A stretch of DNA of 64,000 bases from Takakia lepidozioides (Eukaryota > Streptophyta > Takakiopsida > Takakiales > Takakiaceae): positions 13,890,001 through 13,954,000 of the forward strand of contig CM060733.1 of the NCBI GenBank assembly GCA_030704615.1. Reading direction: 5' to 3'. Shown here piece by piece: positions 11,800 to 23,041 of the stretch (position 1 is the stretch's first letter; the number at the start of each line of letters is the position of its first letter). Position numbers and translations under genes: made by a program. Under the pieces are notes generated by a model. It was not told where the DNA came from, searched no databases, and saw only the letters and a program-made list of their open reading frames with translations.

Positions 11800-14500
11800 C
11801 ATGCATTAAGCGGTTTAGAAAGTTTTGCACCAAAAGGTTGAACCCGGGGGATCCCCAGAAGACTCAAAGAAAAAATCTTTGTAGTGGTCCGGGAACATCT
11901 TGCATTGCACTCTATGTTGCCACTTTCCACATCAGGATGCTTTCAAATTGGCAGCTCTCTATATGGTATTCACCAGAGTTGTAAATGTCAGGGTTGATCT
12001 AGACCCACTTCGCCGACCCACCACCAGCTTAGTCTGTCTGTGATTCTCTCCATATCTGAATCCTTGTCTGGGGTGATGGCAAACTGCACTGGCCCTCAGA
12101 GCACCTTCACCAGAAAAGACATTTAAGGTGGCATGACGTTGGTGAACTATGAGTATCATGAGTATGTCTTGCAAATCCTGTACCAAACAATCTTAACAAT
12201 CCCAACAATCTCTTTCCTACCACCTGTGCAGGTCTCTTCCCTGTTCATTTATGTTCAGTAATCCATACGTACAAATAACTTGCCTTGAATGTGCTTTAGA
12301 TATGTCGTCTGCGTGCACAGCTTTGACCAGATCCAACAGAGCTTTTCTAGTTTAATTAACTTAACGAGACACCGTTTCCTGCGCTGACGATTGTAGGAGA
12401 AGAGCGCCAACTTGTGGGTCTTTTGCGAAATCTATGTTCTCCACGGTCACCCAATTGCAGTTTGGTGTCGTTGCCCTCATCATGCCATGCTCCTGTCGAA
12501 GAAAGGCGGGCAACACCATGATTGTTTGCGTGGCTGTGGTGGGCCAGCAGGTGCCCTAAGAAGACTTAGAGCCTGCGGGTAAAGAAGTCCCAAATAAGTC
12601 TCATTCAAGCTCACTCCTGACTTCTTTGGATTAATCTGTGCAGGCTCTCCTGCTTGATGTCTACATGTTAGTGGTGGAGACTTGCCAGAACTAGTGCCTT
12701 TGGTAGATGCAGAGAGTGAAGGAGCAGATCTGTTGATGTTGCAGTCGTTCATTTTTGTTATGTATATGAAAGGGGCTATCTCCAAAACGTTGGTTGCTAT
12801 GCGAACATGTTTTACCAATGAAGATTTTAAATATGATGGTCTCAAGTCTCAACCGTTGAAATCCTCAAGAAGGAAGGTCTGTGCTCCAGTGCTTTTAATG
12901 GTTTAACAGAGAAGACACTAAAATCCTTGGTTCTCATGTGGGGAAACCCGACCAGAGACAAGACTTGAGAGATGATACATTTTATAGCTCCAACTGGTGA
13001 AATTTGGCAGAACCCTATATCATATGTCTGAGATGCTTCTGATAGATTGTCCAAGTTTAATTGGGGATCAACTGGATTTGCTTGTGTACATATCTATTAG
13101 TGTACCGATGCAAACTTTCAACAAACAATCCTTCACCACTGCACATTCCCTCCGTAGTCAGTTCTTTGCAGCAGATCATGGAAGAGTAATCAAATGGGTC
13201 CGAGCCTTTTCCAACCCTTTGATGTTGTGCCAAGAGCGGATGCAAGCTAGCCTATACCAGTCCATATCTGGATTTCTTGAACACTGACAAAGCTTCGCAG
13301 TCTCAAGAGGACAAACTTAAATGTGCAGGTGAACTTCCCTCTGGATCGGTGGATTGTAGATTGATGGGGGTGTATAGATGGATGGGTGCACGGTGCTATC
13401 ATACATGGGCGGATGGATGGTTGTGGAAGGCATGGCAGGAAGAGGGAGGGTGGCCTGCTATGGCTGATGTGCAGCTATCCTCTCTGTTCTCTTGCCCTGG
13501 TGGCGACCTCTGCCATAGCGATTCTTGCAATTGGTTGCTGAATTGTTGGGTTTCTCATGTCCTGAAGTGAAGTCTTCCTAAATTGGGAATTGGGGCAGCT
13601 TGAAGCGCGTGGCGTGGCATTCATGATTTTGTGCGTGGAGGTCAAAGATTGTCTATTGAAGCATTCAGGTTCAGTTTCATGCACAGTGTGGAACATGACA
13701 GATGTACAAGGCTTTCAGCTTCCTATGTCTTACTGGGCACTTGTACAACTCTGGAAATCTAGGCACCTTACATGTGTGTGTAGAAGCATGTCTCTGCAAG
13801 CAATCAGGGTTCACTTTCCTGCACACTGGACGGGTATAGGACGGATTTAGTTTGGAAAAACCCAAACTGGCTGAGGACTTAGAGGGGAAAGCATAGAAGT
13901 GAAGCAGGACCTGGACCTGCCTTGGTCACTCTTGGATATTCGTGTCTGAAAGGCGTCTCACGCAATTGTGAAAGCGTAGCGGGGCAATAAGCTTGTACTT
14001 TGGAAGCTACATAAGGTGGATCGCGGCCCAGGGTTCATGTGAAATCGACCTCAGAAGATTGTGAAGCGAGCTCCAATGTTGCCCGATGCGGTTGCGTGCA
14101 TTCGGTTGCAGTAGATTGCGGATGTGAACTTGGAGAAGGTCCTGGTTGGGTACCTTGTTTTGGCAGTTGTGGTAGGGCATTTCCAAACTTCTGAATAGAA
14201 CTTCTTCCAGGGGGCGAATGTGTTTGCAGGACTAACTTGTCAGGGGATCCCGCTGAAGCCTCTGTGTAGGTATATCGCACACTTCCAGATTCAGCATTTT
14301 AGATCAGATAGAACGGGAGAGAAGGTTACGACTCCCAACGCATCAAGTGGTCACCTTGGTTGCAACAGCTTTCTGAACTGACTTGTATTGTCGCCTTCCG
14401 TAGCTATCAATTCATCCACTTTTGTAAGAAGAGAGTACCCGTCTCCCCCGACTTGAAGTTGGCCGGCAAATTCACAAAATCCTCCATCCCAAATGCAATT
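11800..14500. other. Intergenic DNA, no gene recognised
   Basis: Open frames of 60-120 codons occur on both strands (for example minus 12845-12480 and plus 13277-13570), but none shows a known domain, a consistent intron-exon pattern or overlap with a conserved family. Nothing further can be supported. Confidence 0.4.
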
Positions 14501-14504
14501 TTGG

Positions 14505-14590
14505 TTCTTTTTCATACTCCAAGGCAAGTCTAATAATGCGACAAAGCATGGTTTTCTTGACCTCAGAGTTGATCCCTCTACAGGTTTGTT
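14505..14590 (-). mobile_element. Short LINE fragment
   Basis: About 75 bases match, with few differences, the segment at 25885-25955 inside a longer LINE copy (shared blocks TCTAATAATGC, CATGGTTTTCTT, CTCAGAGTTGA). That segment codes on the minus strand for a reverse-transcriptase C-terminal region. Only this piece remains. Confidence 0.7.
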
Positions 14591-14999
14591 TGAGAGTAGT
14601 ATTATGTGTGATCTACACCCACTGTCAGGAGCTGATGAGGTCGCCAGGGAGTGGTGGAGGCTTGTACAATGACGAGGTTGATGGTTTGAGACTTTGTGAT
14701 TGACAACACAATGTTAAGTCTGCAACTCTATGTTGGGCTAGTCTAGGTCTTAACTTGGACTGGTGCAAAATCTGTTTGAGTTTCTTGTTAAAGCCTGCAT
14801 GGAGTTGGCACTCAGTACCTACCTAGATCACTTCTGAGAATGATGGGACCTGAACCATTTGCTTTGGAAATTACCACTTTTGAGCCCCATTGCATTCACA
14901 TAGAAAGCAAACCCCCCCCCCCCCTAAACCAATTTGGTATAAGGGTTTGGGATGCGGCAGTACAGTAGAATATGGCTGGGATTCTACCTGCAAGAAAAT

Positions 15000-15125
15000 T
15001 TTATTTTATTTTATTTTATAAAAAAGGAAACCTGGGAGCGAGTGCTCACAATTCAGGCCCTTGAGGAGGGGGAAAAATTAACCCCCTTTCAGATAAGCCA
15101 TTAGGCACACAGGTGGGAAACGTCA
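15000..15125 (-). mobile_element. SINE tail fragment
   Basis: After an (ATTTT)n-like run, blocks AAACCTGGGAGCGA, GGCCCTTGAGGAGG and AACCCCCTTTCAGAT recur at 15655-15745 and, in reverse complement, at about 52690-52760. There the same body follows a tRNA-like head. This copy is therefore the 3' part of a minus-strand SINE of the same family. A run of C at about 14911-14924 lies just outside it. Confidence 0.55.
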
Positions 15126-15547
15126 CCATCAGACCAACCGGTAAATTTTGCAACATTGATTGTTTGCTTTGGTCAAAGGTGACGTTTTCGTTTTTATTTT
15201 TATTTTGCTGAAAATGCACCTTGTTCAATTGTTATAATATCCCAAATAAATCGGTGGAATCTCCCCAAATTTGGGATGCTTGTGCATAGGGATGACTTCG
15301 TATGGTTCATCCATGTGGATGAAAGGGGGTTAGGCAGCTACAAGGTGACGGGTGAGGTTGGGCCCAGGTTTTGTCCAAAAGACAAAAACATGTCTACTCT
15401 CTTAGGGGTTAACATGTTCATGTTACGAAGATATTGGAACGACTAATATCTGCCATCAGTTTGACATACCAGCAATGATATCTCGAAAGGATTTGGAAAT
15501 GACAATGAATGGTTTTTGAAGTAGGGCAGAATGGGATCTACATATTA

Positions 15548-15650
15548 TATGATATTATGTATATTGGGAGTTAGAAAATTCAAGGGTTTTCTTAATATGT
15601 ATGATATTATGTATATATTGGGAATTAAGAAATTCAAGGGTTTTCTTTTT
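15548..15650. repeat. Imperfect tandem duplication, about 52-bp period
   Basis: Two neighbouring units share TGATATTATGTATAT and AAATTCAAGGGTTTTCTT. A third, more diverged relative lies at about 16650-16695 (ATTATGTATATTACGAATTA). No coding content. Confidence 0.8.
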
Positions 15651-15654
15651 TCTT

Positions 15655-15750
15655 TTTGCTTTTTTAAGGGAAACCTGGAAACGACACCCCACAATTGGGG
15701 TCCTTCAGGAGGGGGAAAAACTAACCCCCTTTCAATCGACCATCAACGCC
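15655..15750 (-). mobile_element. SINE tail fragment, second copy
   Basis: Starting with TTTTTTAAGGGAAACCTGG, this copy shares AGGAGGGGGAAAAACTAACC and CCCCTTTCAATC blocks with 15000-15125 and with the plus-strand SINE at 52552-52770. The orientation is minus, judging by the position of the tRNA-like head in the intact-looking copy. Confidence 0.55.
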
Positions 15751-15775
15751 TATACATATCATCATGACAACCAGC

Positions 15776-15840
15776 ATGTAGCCCAGTGGTAGTTGGCACA
15801 TACTATGTTGGATGTGGTTGTGGGTTCAAACCATGTTCTG
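15776..15840 (+). mobile_element. tRNA-derived SINE head
   Basis: TAGCCCAGTGGTAG resembles a pol III A box and GGGTTCAAACC a B box, spaced about 33 bases apart as in tRNA genes. I cannot fold a convincing cloverleaf, so a SINE promoter is likelier than a tRNA gene. Confidence 0.5.
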
Positions 15841-15949
15841 GTGTGTCATTAAGGTGTCCACCTTTCAGCTGGAAGGCAATAGCCCTTGTGGTGAAGAGAC
15901 ACCATAATTACGCTCCCTTCGAGAGGTGCCATATTTTTTATTTATCGAA

Positions 15950-16045
15950 CAAATCCCAGACACAGGACAGGGCAACTGGTTTGAACCCCGAATCACCAAG
16001 GCGAAACATTGTGCACTTATCAGTTGAGCTACCAACCAATGCATT
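15950..16045 (-). mobile_element. tRNA-derived SINE head, opposite orientation
   Basis: On the minus strand TAGCTCAACTGATAAG (A box) is followed by GGGTTCAAACC (B box). With the element at 15776 this makes a tail-to-tail pair. Stem bases do not pair well enough for a functional tRNA. Confidence 0.5.
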
Positions 16046-16194
16046 TTTCTTTCCTTATCTTTCTTCTATTTAAACAGGGGAGTCAAAGTAATTCGTGTAG
16101 GACTCGTGAGAAAAGCTTTACAAGGCATCAGATTGCGGACAATGCTTCTGTTGTATGACCACTAACTTGCTTTATATGTCAACATAATCATTTT

Positions 16195-17262
16195 AGCTAA
16201 ATTGTTCTACCGTCCATTGTAGGTGTAGTATTATAATGTCACGATTTCAAGCTTTCAGATCAATATATAAGCCATTAAATTGGTTAGATCACGTATCAAT
16301 TGTGGTTTTTTCTTCCCTTAGCTAGTGCCACCAAAACCCCAATGACTTCTTCATTTGGATTGCACTAGCTATAAAACTAGAATTAAACTATTGACAGTTG
16401 TCTAGGTGTAGCATTGTAATGTACAACAATACACTATATAGTAACTGTTCACGCATCTCTGAATCACCCTAAATTGGGACTTGTTGTGCCTGCCACTTGT
16501 CCACAAGAAATCCAGCTCGTTTTGGGCTTTCCGTAGATGTCTTCATAAGCATCGTAAGTCTTTTTCTCTTCTAATAGTAGCATAGTTAGAAATTTTTATG
16601 TTAATTACAAAGAAATCAATAATTTTTTTGGATGATATAATTAAAACTAAAGCATATTATGTATATTACGAATTAAGAAATTCAAGATTTTTACTTTACT
16701 ATTTTTTTCTATTTAAACAGGGGATTAGAACTCATGAGAAAAACTCTTGAAATCAAAGATTTATTTACAACATGTCATTTAAGCAAATGATCATTATCTT
16801 TTTCGTTTGATCCTAATGAGACTTTGCATGTTTCTTGTTTTTTTTTTAATTGTATAGATTAAACTACCTTGTACATCATCTTTATCTGCAAATCAGATAT
16901 AGATGGTGTGTCCGAGAATCAACAAAAGCAAATAATTTGTATACTCAACTAGGGGAAAATGATCATGTTGACTTTCAATATAAAACATGTTAGTGGTCCT
17001 AGTATCCGACAAAGCATTGTCCGCACAATTTGATACCTACTAACAGTTGGCAACATTCACCAAGCTAAAATTGTTCCGCCGTGCATTGTATGTATTAGTA
17101 TTATAATGGGATTTCAAGCTTGCATTAGAAGCCATTAAATCGACTAGATCACCTAGCAATTTTGGCTTTTCTTCCCTTAGCCACTACCACCAAAACCCCC
17201 AATGTCTTCCTCATTTGATTTTGCACTATAAAACTATAATTAAACTATTGACAGTTGTCTAG
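16195..17262. repeat. Two copies of a promoter-like block upstream of the lectin gene
   Basis: 16195-16410 and 17062-17262 are alignable over most of their length. Shared blocks are AAATTGTTC, GTATTATAATG, AGCCATTAAAT, TTCTTCCCTTAGC, CCACCAAAACCCC and TAAACTATTGACAGTTGTCT. Divergence looks like 15-20 percent by eye. Shorter neighbours are also repeated, for example TCTATTTAAACAGGGG at about 16065 and 16710, and GCGGACAATGCTT at about 16133 in inverted form near 17015. Copy 2 has TATAAAA at 17227. Confidence 0.75.
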
Positions 17263-17540
17263 TTATATCTAGTATATATATATATAGGCCGAATTGCTGA
17301 TTTTAACTCTTGTTTGGAATATAGACATTTTCTTATTTATGTATATTTAGTGCATTGAGCTGATTATGCAATTGAACCAAGTTGGTCCATAAATAAAGAA
17401 TGTTATAAGAATTTTACTAATTTTTGTCATTAAAAAATCTTATCTCACATTCATTTCTTCACGCCATTATTATTTACAACACATTATTCTATTTATTATT
17501 TATTTTAATAATATTTTATAATATTTTTAATCACATCAGA

Positions 17541-17549
17541 TATAAAATG
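17541..17549 (+). promoter_or_regulatory. Candidate TATA box of the lectin gene
   Basis: TATAAAATGG lies 170 bases upstream of the lectin start codon in an AT-rich region, so a transcript starting near 17575 would have a 5' UTR of about 135 bases. An alternative TATAAAA at 17227 lies in the duplicated block. Confidence 0.4.
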
Positions 17550-17710
17550 GAGCTACATGACTACACACGCAGTTAAATCTTCTTCCCAAAATACATACTT
17601 AATAGAGCTCTACAATTAGCAACAAGGAGCTTTACTTGTCAAATATCTTTATCTTTACATACCCCCAAGGTTTTGTGGATCATAGCAACATTTGTATTCA
17701 GACTTGCAAC

Positions 17711-18187
17711 ATGGTTATGACAAAATTTGTCAATTTCTCTCTAGTATTAGTTCTATTTTTCATATATCTAACTTATGTTGGAGCTGATGCAAATGGTGAA
17801 TGCTGCATGGAGGCTGAAGGTCAACTAAATAGTGGCAACTTTCTCATTAGCTCAAATCAGCGCTATACGCTCTCGATGTTGGAGAACTGTGATGTATGAC
17901 TGCAGAATATGGACGAACTAGGAAAACGGTTGTGGGATAGCGGCAGTGGAGGTGTAGGCGTAAATTGTTACCTCACCCAACAAGATGATGGAAACTTGGT
18001 GGTTTACGATCAAAATAATCAACCTAAATGGGCTTCGAACACAGTAAATGCCGGAGACTGTGTTGGTGTTGGATGGTACTATCTGAGGTTGCAAGATGAC
18101 GGAAACTTGGTACTTTATTGCGTTCCTATAGTATTAGATAGCTTTCGTGGTTATCCTGTGTGGAGTACTGGTACAAATGGACAGTAA
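17711..18187 (+). pseudogene. GNA-type mannose-binding lectin, secreted, with one in-frame TGA
   Basis: From ATG 17711 to TAA 18185-18187 is a 158-codon frame interrupted only by TGA at 17897-17899; the frame is the same on both sides. Residues 1 to about 26 form a signal peptide (hydrophobic FVNFSLVLVLFFIYLTYV, then GADA). The rest is one bulb-type (GNA) lectin domain: LNSGNFLIS, RLWDSGS, then QQDDGNLVVYDQNNQPKWAS and LQDDGNLVLYC, two matches to the mannose-binding consensus QxDxNxVxY, ending VWSTGTNGQ. The TGA falls in the first subdomain, in the region of its own QxDxNxVxY motif. Such lectins bind mannose glycans outside the cell and often act in defence. Either this is a recent pseudogene or the base is an allele or sequencing difference. 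AATAAA at 18325 follows. Confidence 0.85.
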
Positions 18188-18324
18188 GCCTCCAAGAAAC
18201 TACATGTTGCATGACATTGGTTATCATACAAAAAAAAATTGTAAGGTTGTTCATAGAGGAGCTGAAGAGAGCCATTTTGGCATATTTACATATGTGTGAG
18301 AGGCTTGCACTTGTTCTTTAGTTT

Positions 18325-18330
18325 AATAAA
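18325..18330 (+). terminator. Candidate polyadenylation signal of the lectin gene
   Basis: AATAAA lies about 140 bases after the lectin stop codon, in a T-rich context. This is a typical distance, but a single hexamer is weak evidence. Confidence 0.4.
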
Positions 18331-18780
18331 ATTTAACGTATGGTTTGTGGTAGTTTATGGGTGATTTGGTGAGAAAATTTGTTTGTGCTAAATCACGTCA
18401 AGCCCAGATTAATAATAAAGTGATTAGATTCAGTATTACTCAAGACTATCAAGGAATACAATGCTGATCTAACTTGTATACCAACTGATTGCTACAACTT
18501 CACATGATCCCAAAAGCTACAACCAAGCAATCTACTGCTCATGTAAGCATATGCTGAGCAACTTCCAAGCTACCTGCAAATTATGCTAATCGCAGAGCAG
18601 TGAGAGAGTGTGTATGTGACAACATGACGACCAGACAATGTATCCTAACTACCTTGTGGTTGGTTACAAGCGGTTAGTGAGTAACTAGTTATTATGCCAA
18701 GAAACTGTTCAGATGTCGTGAGAAAATTGCATCCAAAACTCCCACTCTACAAATGGGGCAGTCTTCTCCAGCTGAAATCT

Positions 18781-21420
18781 TCAAACAGCAGTAAGGCCGA
18801 GGGGTGCACGTATGTACTGGAACTTCTCGGTGGGCAAAGGTTTGGTAAGCACATCAACAATTTGATCCTCAGTATGAATGTATGTGACATGCATTATGCA
18901 TTTGGTCTTCCTCGTGCTTTTCACGAATGATATGAAAAACAACGTCAATATGTTTGGTCCTACGATGAAACACAGGATTCTTATGCATGATTGGTTGCCA
19001 AGGTAATTGTAGGCTTGAGTGGACCAAAAACAGCAGATGTTGCATTCCATGGAAGTGCATGACCAAATTTAAAGTTGACGGTATTCCCCAAATAATTCAA
19101 ATGATGATAGACAATGGTATATTCAACATTTTTAATAAAGGATCTTATAATTTTTACTATAAATTTTAGTTTTTAATTTGAATAAAATTTGACATATCAA
19201 AAATTAGAATTTAAATCCATTTGTCTATATACAATGAAGCCATTGTAGATTATATTTTTGTATCATTTGTAGTAAAATATGACACCTTAAGATCAAAATC
19301 AGAGTACACCATGGACTTGGCAAAATAAACCACATTTTTGGGACATATATTAGTCCATAGGATCCAAATGGAGAGGGATTTTGCCACTTCAAATCCATAT
19401 CTCTGATGTGGACCAAAATGACTACCTTATGTCCAAGTTTCAATGGAATTGACCAATGGCACATAGGACTTCTTCAGTCCATTGTAATTCCATTCACTGC
19501 AGAAACAAGTCCACTATATGGTCTTCAAAAGTCTATAACTTTGTCATTTCTTATCAGATTCATGATTGGAGAGTTGTTATGGGTGCGTATTGAAGCTATG
19601 AATCCAATGACATATATAGTTCTTAGTTTTAATGAGTTCATTAAAAAAAAATTGATGACACCATCAATTGCAGTCATCTAAAACTGTGACGGTAACGTCC
19701 ATTTTGGTCCAGTCATTCCTGCATCCACCCGTCACTCATCAGACTAGTTGGCTCGGGCTGGGGATAACCAATGTTGCTCAGCAAGCGACAAAGCCAGTGT
19801 GAAAGCAAGCTACGGTGGCTCAGAAAAATCCTCATTTGTAGTCCTTAAGAAGTACACAACATTTTTTGGTAAAAGATCCATATCTTTCTTGGTGGTCCTT
19901 TGTAATAGGCAAATATACATTTCAATGAAGGGAGTTTCTTTAATTCATTCATTTTTCTCCTATAGAACAATTTGAAAATTCACTGCTATTTAAAGTATTT
20001 AAAGTACATGAAATTTACATAATTAAATATTAATCCATTAGATTTGTCATTTTAGTCAACAAGTCTTCCACTGTCGCCACCGAGAGCAATGTCCTGATCA
20101 AGTCGAACTTGGCGACATGTGAGAAGGACTTTGTATAGTCAACTCTTGCACGTTGGTTGTATCCCTTAGCACAAAGTCTAGCTTGATATCGATCGATCTC
20201 ACTAGCAACATTGAGTTTCAACTTATAAACCTACTTACAGCTATACGTTTGCGGTCCTTGGGGAGTGGTTGTAATTCCCAAGAGTCGTTCTCCAAAAGAT
20301 ACTCGTATTCTTTGATCATTGCTTGCAACCACTGTGCAGATTCATGACAATGTACAGTGTCAGTGTAACTCGATGGCTCCTCCAGTAGCATAGGCTCTGC
20401 ATGATTTGTCACCAAGCATGCATGGTGTCGTCCTGGATAGTACCAGTCACCATATCTTGTTGGCGGATTGCACACTCTTGGTTCCAATGTTGAAACCAAT
20501 TCTCCTTCATTAGGCTGACCGCACCTGGGACGCACGTCACCGCCTGCTGGGTCTAGCAATGGATCAGTTTATGGGAGACTGTGAACCACTAGCACTGCTG
20601 GGATGACCGCCTGACAGTTCTTGGATTTCTTGAGCGAACAATGGCTTTTCGTCCTCTTGCGCTGCTCCTGGTGCTACAACGTGGTGGGTATGGCTCCCAC
20701 TGGCCCTGCACTCTCATTTTCACCAATGAGAAACGTTGCATGGCTTGCCACCCATGCATCGCAGTCAGAGCTTGATATTGGAACGTCTTCTTCACTAAAA
20801 AGTATGTCACGACTTTCTTCAATGCAACACTTGTCATTTAATAGCCAAACCCTGTAGTTGCTTATATAGCTATATCACATGAAAACGCTCTTCCGACTTT
20901 TTGCCTCCAGCTTCGTTCTCAGTTCTTTTGGCATATGCACGTGTGCATCGCAGCCGAACACTCTCATGTGAGCTACAGACGGCTTATCTCCTGTCCAAAG
21001 GGTGTCTTGTAAGGTACCATACGAGTATGCGTATGGTTCAGAGTATATATGACAGTATGTGCAACTTCCCCCAAAAAATGTGGATGAACGTTGCTTGCAT
21101 GGATCATGCTTCGTACCATTTCCACGATGGTCCTATTTTCCCGCTCATAGGCACCATTTTGTTCAAGTGTGTAAGTTGCTGGCATCTCATGCTTACAATC
21201 AATGTCTTCCAAGAACTGTTGGATAACATCTCCAGTGTACTCACCCACCCCTATCGGATCTCAACACCACAACTAACTGGCATGTCTCACGCAACATCCA
21301 ACAAATATTTGTTGAATTTGGTTAATGCCTGTGACTTCTTGGCTATACAATTTTGCATTTCCGTCCAACGTTGGGCAATGCCCCCGAAGAGGCTCCTATT
21401 TCGCTAACTTTGAAGTTTGG
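18781..21420 (-). mobile_element. Degraded Ty1/Copia retrotransposon
   Basis: Minus-strand translation gives Copia pol in order. Integrase at about 21420-20973 (DRGGEYTGDVIQQFLEDI, EQNGAYERENRTIVEMVR). The linker and RT start at about 20560-20030 (ESAQWLQAM, ENDSWELQPLPK, YQARLCAKGYNQRARVDYT, FDLIRTLLSVATVEDL). RNase H end at 19066-18781 (NPVFHRRTKHIDVVFHIIRE, TEDQIVDVLTKPLP, KFQYIRAPLG). Frameshifts and stops separate the blocks. Most of RT is missing: 19100-20030 is AT-rich with no recognisable coding, either an insertion or decayed sequence. Gag and protease are not seen. A 3' LTR would lie around 18420-18760, but its edges cannot be fixed. Confidence 0.85.
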
Positions 21421-21429
21421 TTGGCGTCA

Positions 21430-22042
21430 ATCTCTATTTCTCTCTCTTTATAATGTCATCTAGTACTAATGGGGTGAATGGATCACAAAGATTGGATGGC
21501 CCCTCTTTTTAGTATTAAAGTATCACTAGAAGGAATCGTGTCTTTTCCGCCTTGACTGGGGTTGACTTGGTGTCGGAAATTCATAAGTGAACTTAAGGAC
21601 TAGACAATCGCAAAAGACAAATTCATGCCACGGTGGCGGCATGGATCACACACATCATTGTATAAAAGACTCCGGGAATGATGTCAAATTTTGGCGAATT
21701 TCATGGCATGAGTAAATAAAGTGAATATACATTGCAACAAATGGAAGTGGTTTTAAGTGCTGAAGAAACGACTCCAAACTTAACCAAATTTGCAATCCAT
21801 TTAATTTCAGTTTTTTATATTTATTAATAGGGGTGAATATATAGTTCTTTGTACCACTAGTTTAACGACGGTTTACACTAGACATGGATGGGAGTTGAAT
21901 GCGCGCGTGCGAAGCTTGCCGGTACAAGCCCTAGAGCTAACCGGAGGGCCCCGTGGGCCCGCGGTCAAATCCCCACCCCCGCTTCCCTCGAGTATGCTTC
22001 ACGCCCATCCGAGGGTCCCACGCTCCATGTTCCCGCTGCGGC
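21430..22042. other. Intergenic DNA flanking the CACTA end
   Basis: No gene is seen. The last 150 bases turn GC-rich (from about 21890) just before the CACTA terminus. The three bases directly before that terminus are GGC. Confidence 0.4.
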
Positions 22043-22790
22043 CACTACAAGAAAAGGGGGGCCTTTGCGACGCCCGAGCCACGCCGCAACGTCAGGAAAA
22101 CGCCGATTTCGGGCCGGGGGCAGGCGCAGAATTTGCGACGCCCGGCCGTCGCATGGGCGTCACCAAAATGACATCGCAAAAATGCGATATATGGGGGTCG
22201 CGAGCCCCTGCCCCACTCCCGCAACTGCCGGACGTCACTTTTCAAGGCCGTCCATAGGGGCCTCCTTCGAGCGACGTCTCGCCGTCGCGGCCCTCCAGCC
22301 GACGGCGTGGGGGGGGGCGCCGGCGCGGCGTCGCATCCCTTTTTTTTTCTAAACTGCCCGGGAGTCCCATCCTAAAACCCAAAAACACGTGGCGTAAGCC
22401 GGGTGGTACGCCAAGCGATGCCAGTGCGTCGCTGCAAGCGACTATTGGGCATGGCAAAAAAGAACAGCGGGAGCAAGAGTCGGGCTCCGCCACGCCCGGG
22501 CGTGGGTTTTGGTGACGCTCTGGCGTCGTTTTTTTTTTTTTTTTTTTTTAAATTATTAAATAAATTTAAAAAAAAACGTGGCGCACGTAGGGTGGCGGGC
22601 TACGCGACGCCAGGGCATCGCGGCTTGCGACCCCCGGACCAAAAAAACACATCGCAGGGGTGTCGGGCGTTGCCGCCTGCAAATGGGATTGGCGACGCTC
22701 GACCGTCACGGCTTGCGACCCCCGCCCAAAAAACATGTCGCCATTGGCGATGTCCTGCAGTCGCAAGGGCATCCTGGGAGGGGGGTTAGG
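22043..22790. repeat. GC-rich CACTA subterminal region
   Basis: Repeated short units of the type TGCGACGCC, GGCCGTCGC, GCTTGCGACCCCCG and GGCATCGC in both orientations, interrupted by a T-run at 22531-22549. The same vocabulary recurs at 36300-36545. Subterminal repeats of this kind bind the accessory transposase in En/Spm. Long open frames here are composition artefacts. Confidence 0.7.
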
Positions 22791-23041
22791 GGTTGATTTT
22801 GGGGGTGAATTGGGGGTGGTTTTTTGTTTTTTGCTTAGTTTTGTTTTTGGGGATATGAGACCTTACAGTTCCATTTCTCTGATTCAGTAGGTACACAATT
22901 GAGCAAGCATGAATCGAGGGTGAGGACGGTGGATACATGAATAAGATGGAAGATGGAAAGATGGAAATATATTTACAAGAAATGAGCTAAAAAACTCACA
23001 AAGGTTCAGTAGGCTGACCCTAGGACCTACATGGACTAGGA

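Noticed and set aside
12480-13850. Overlapping frames of 60-120 codons on both strands
   Set aside because: No family match, no splice pattern and no codon-level conservation that can be judged by eye.
15776-15840. A functional tRNA gene
   Set aside because: A and B boxes are present, but acceptor and anticodon stems do not pair, and related bodies mark a SINE.
20901-21407. A 168-codon plus-strand frame
   Set aside because: Antisense of the Copia integrase region; the minus strand carries the recognisable motifs.
21888-22796. Several long Arg/Pro/Ala-rich frames
   Set aside because: Product of the GC-rich CACTA subterminal repeats; all frames are open for compositional reasons.
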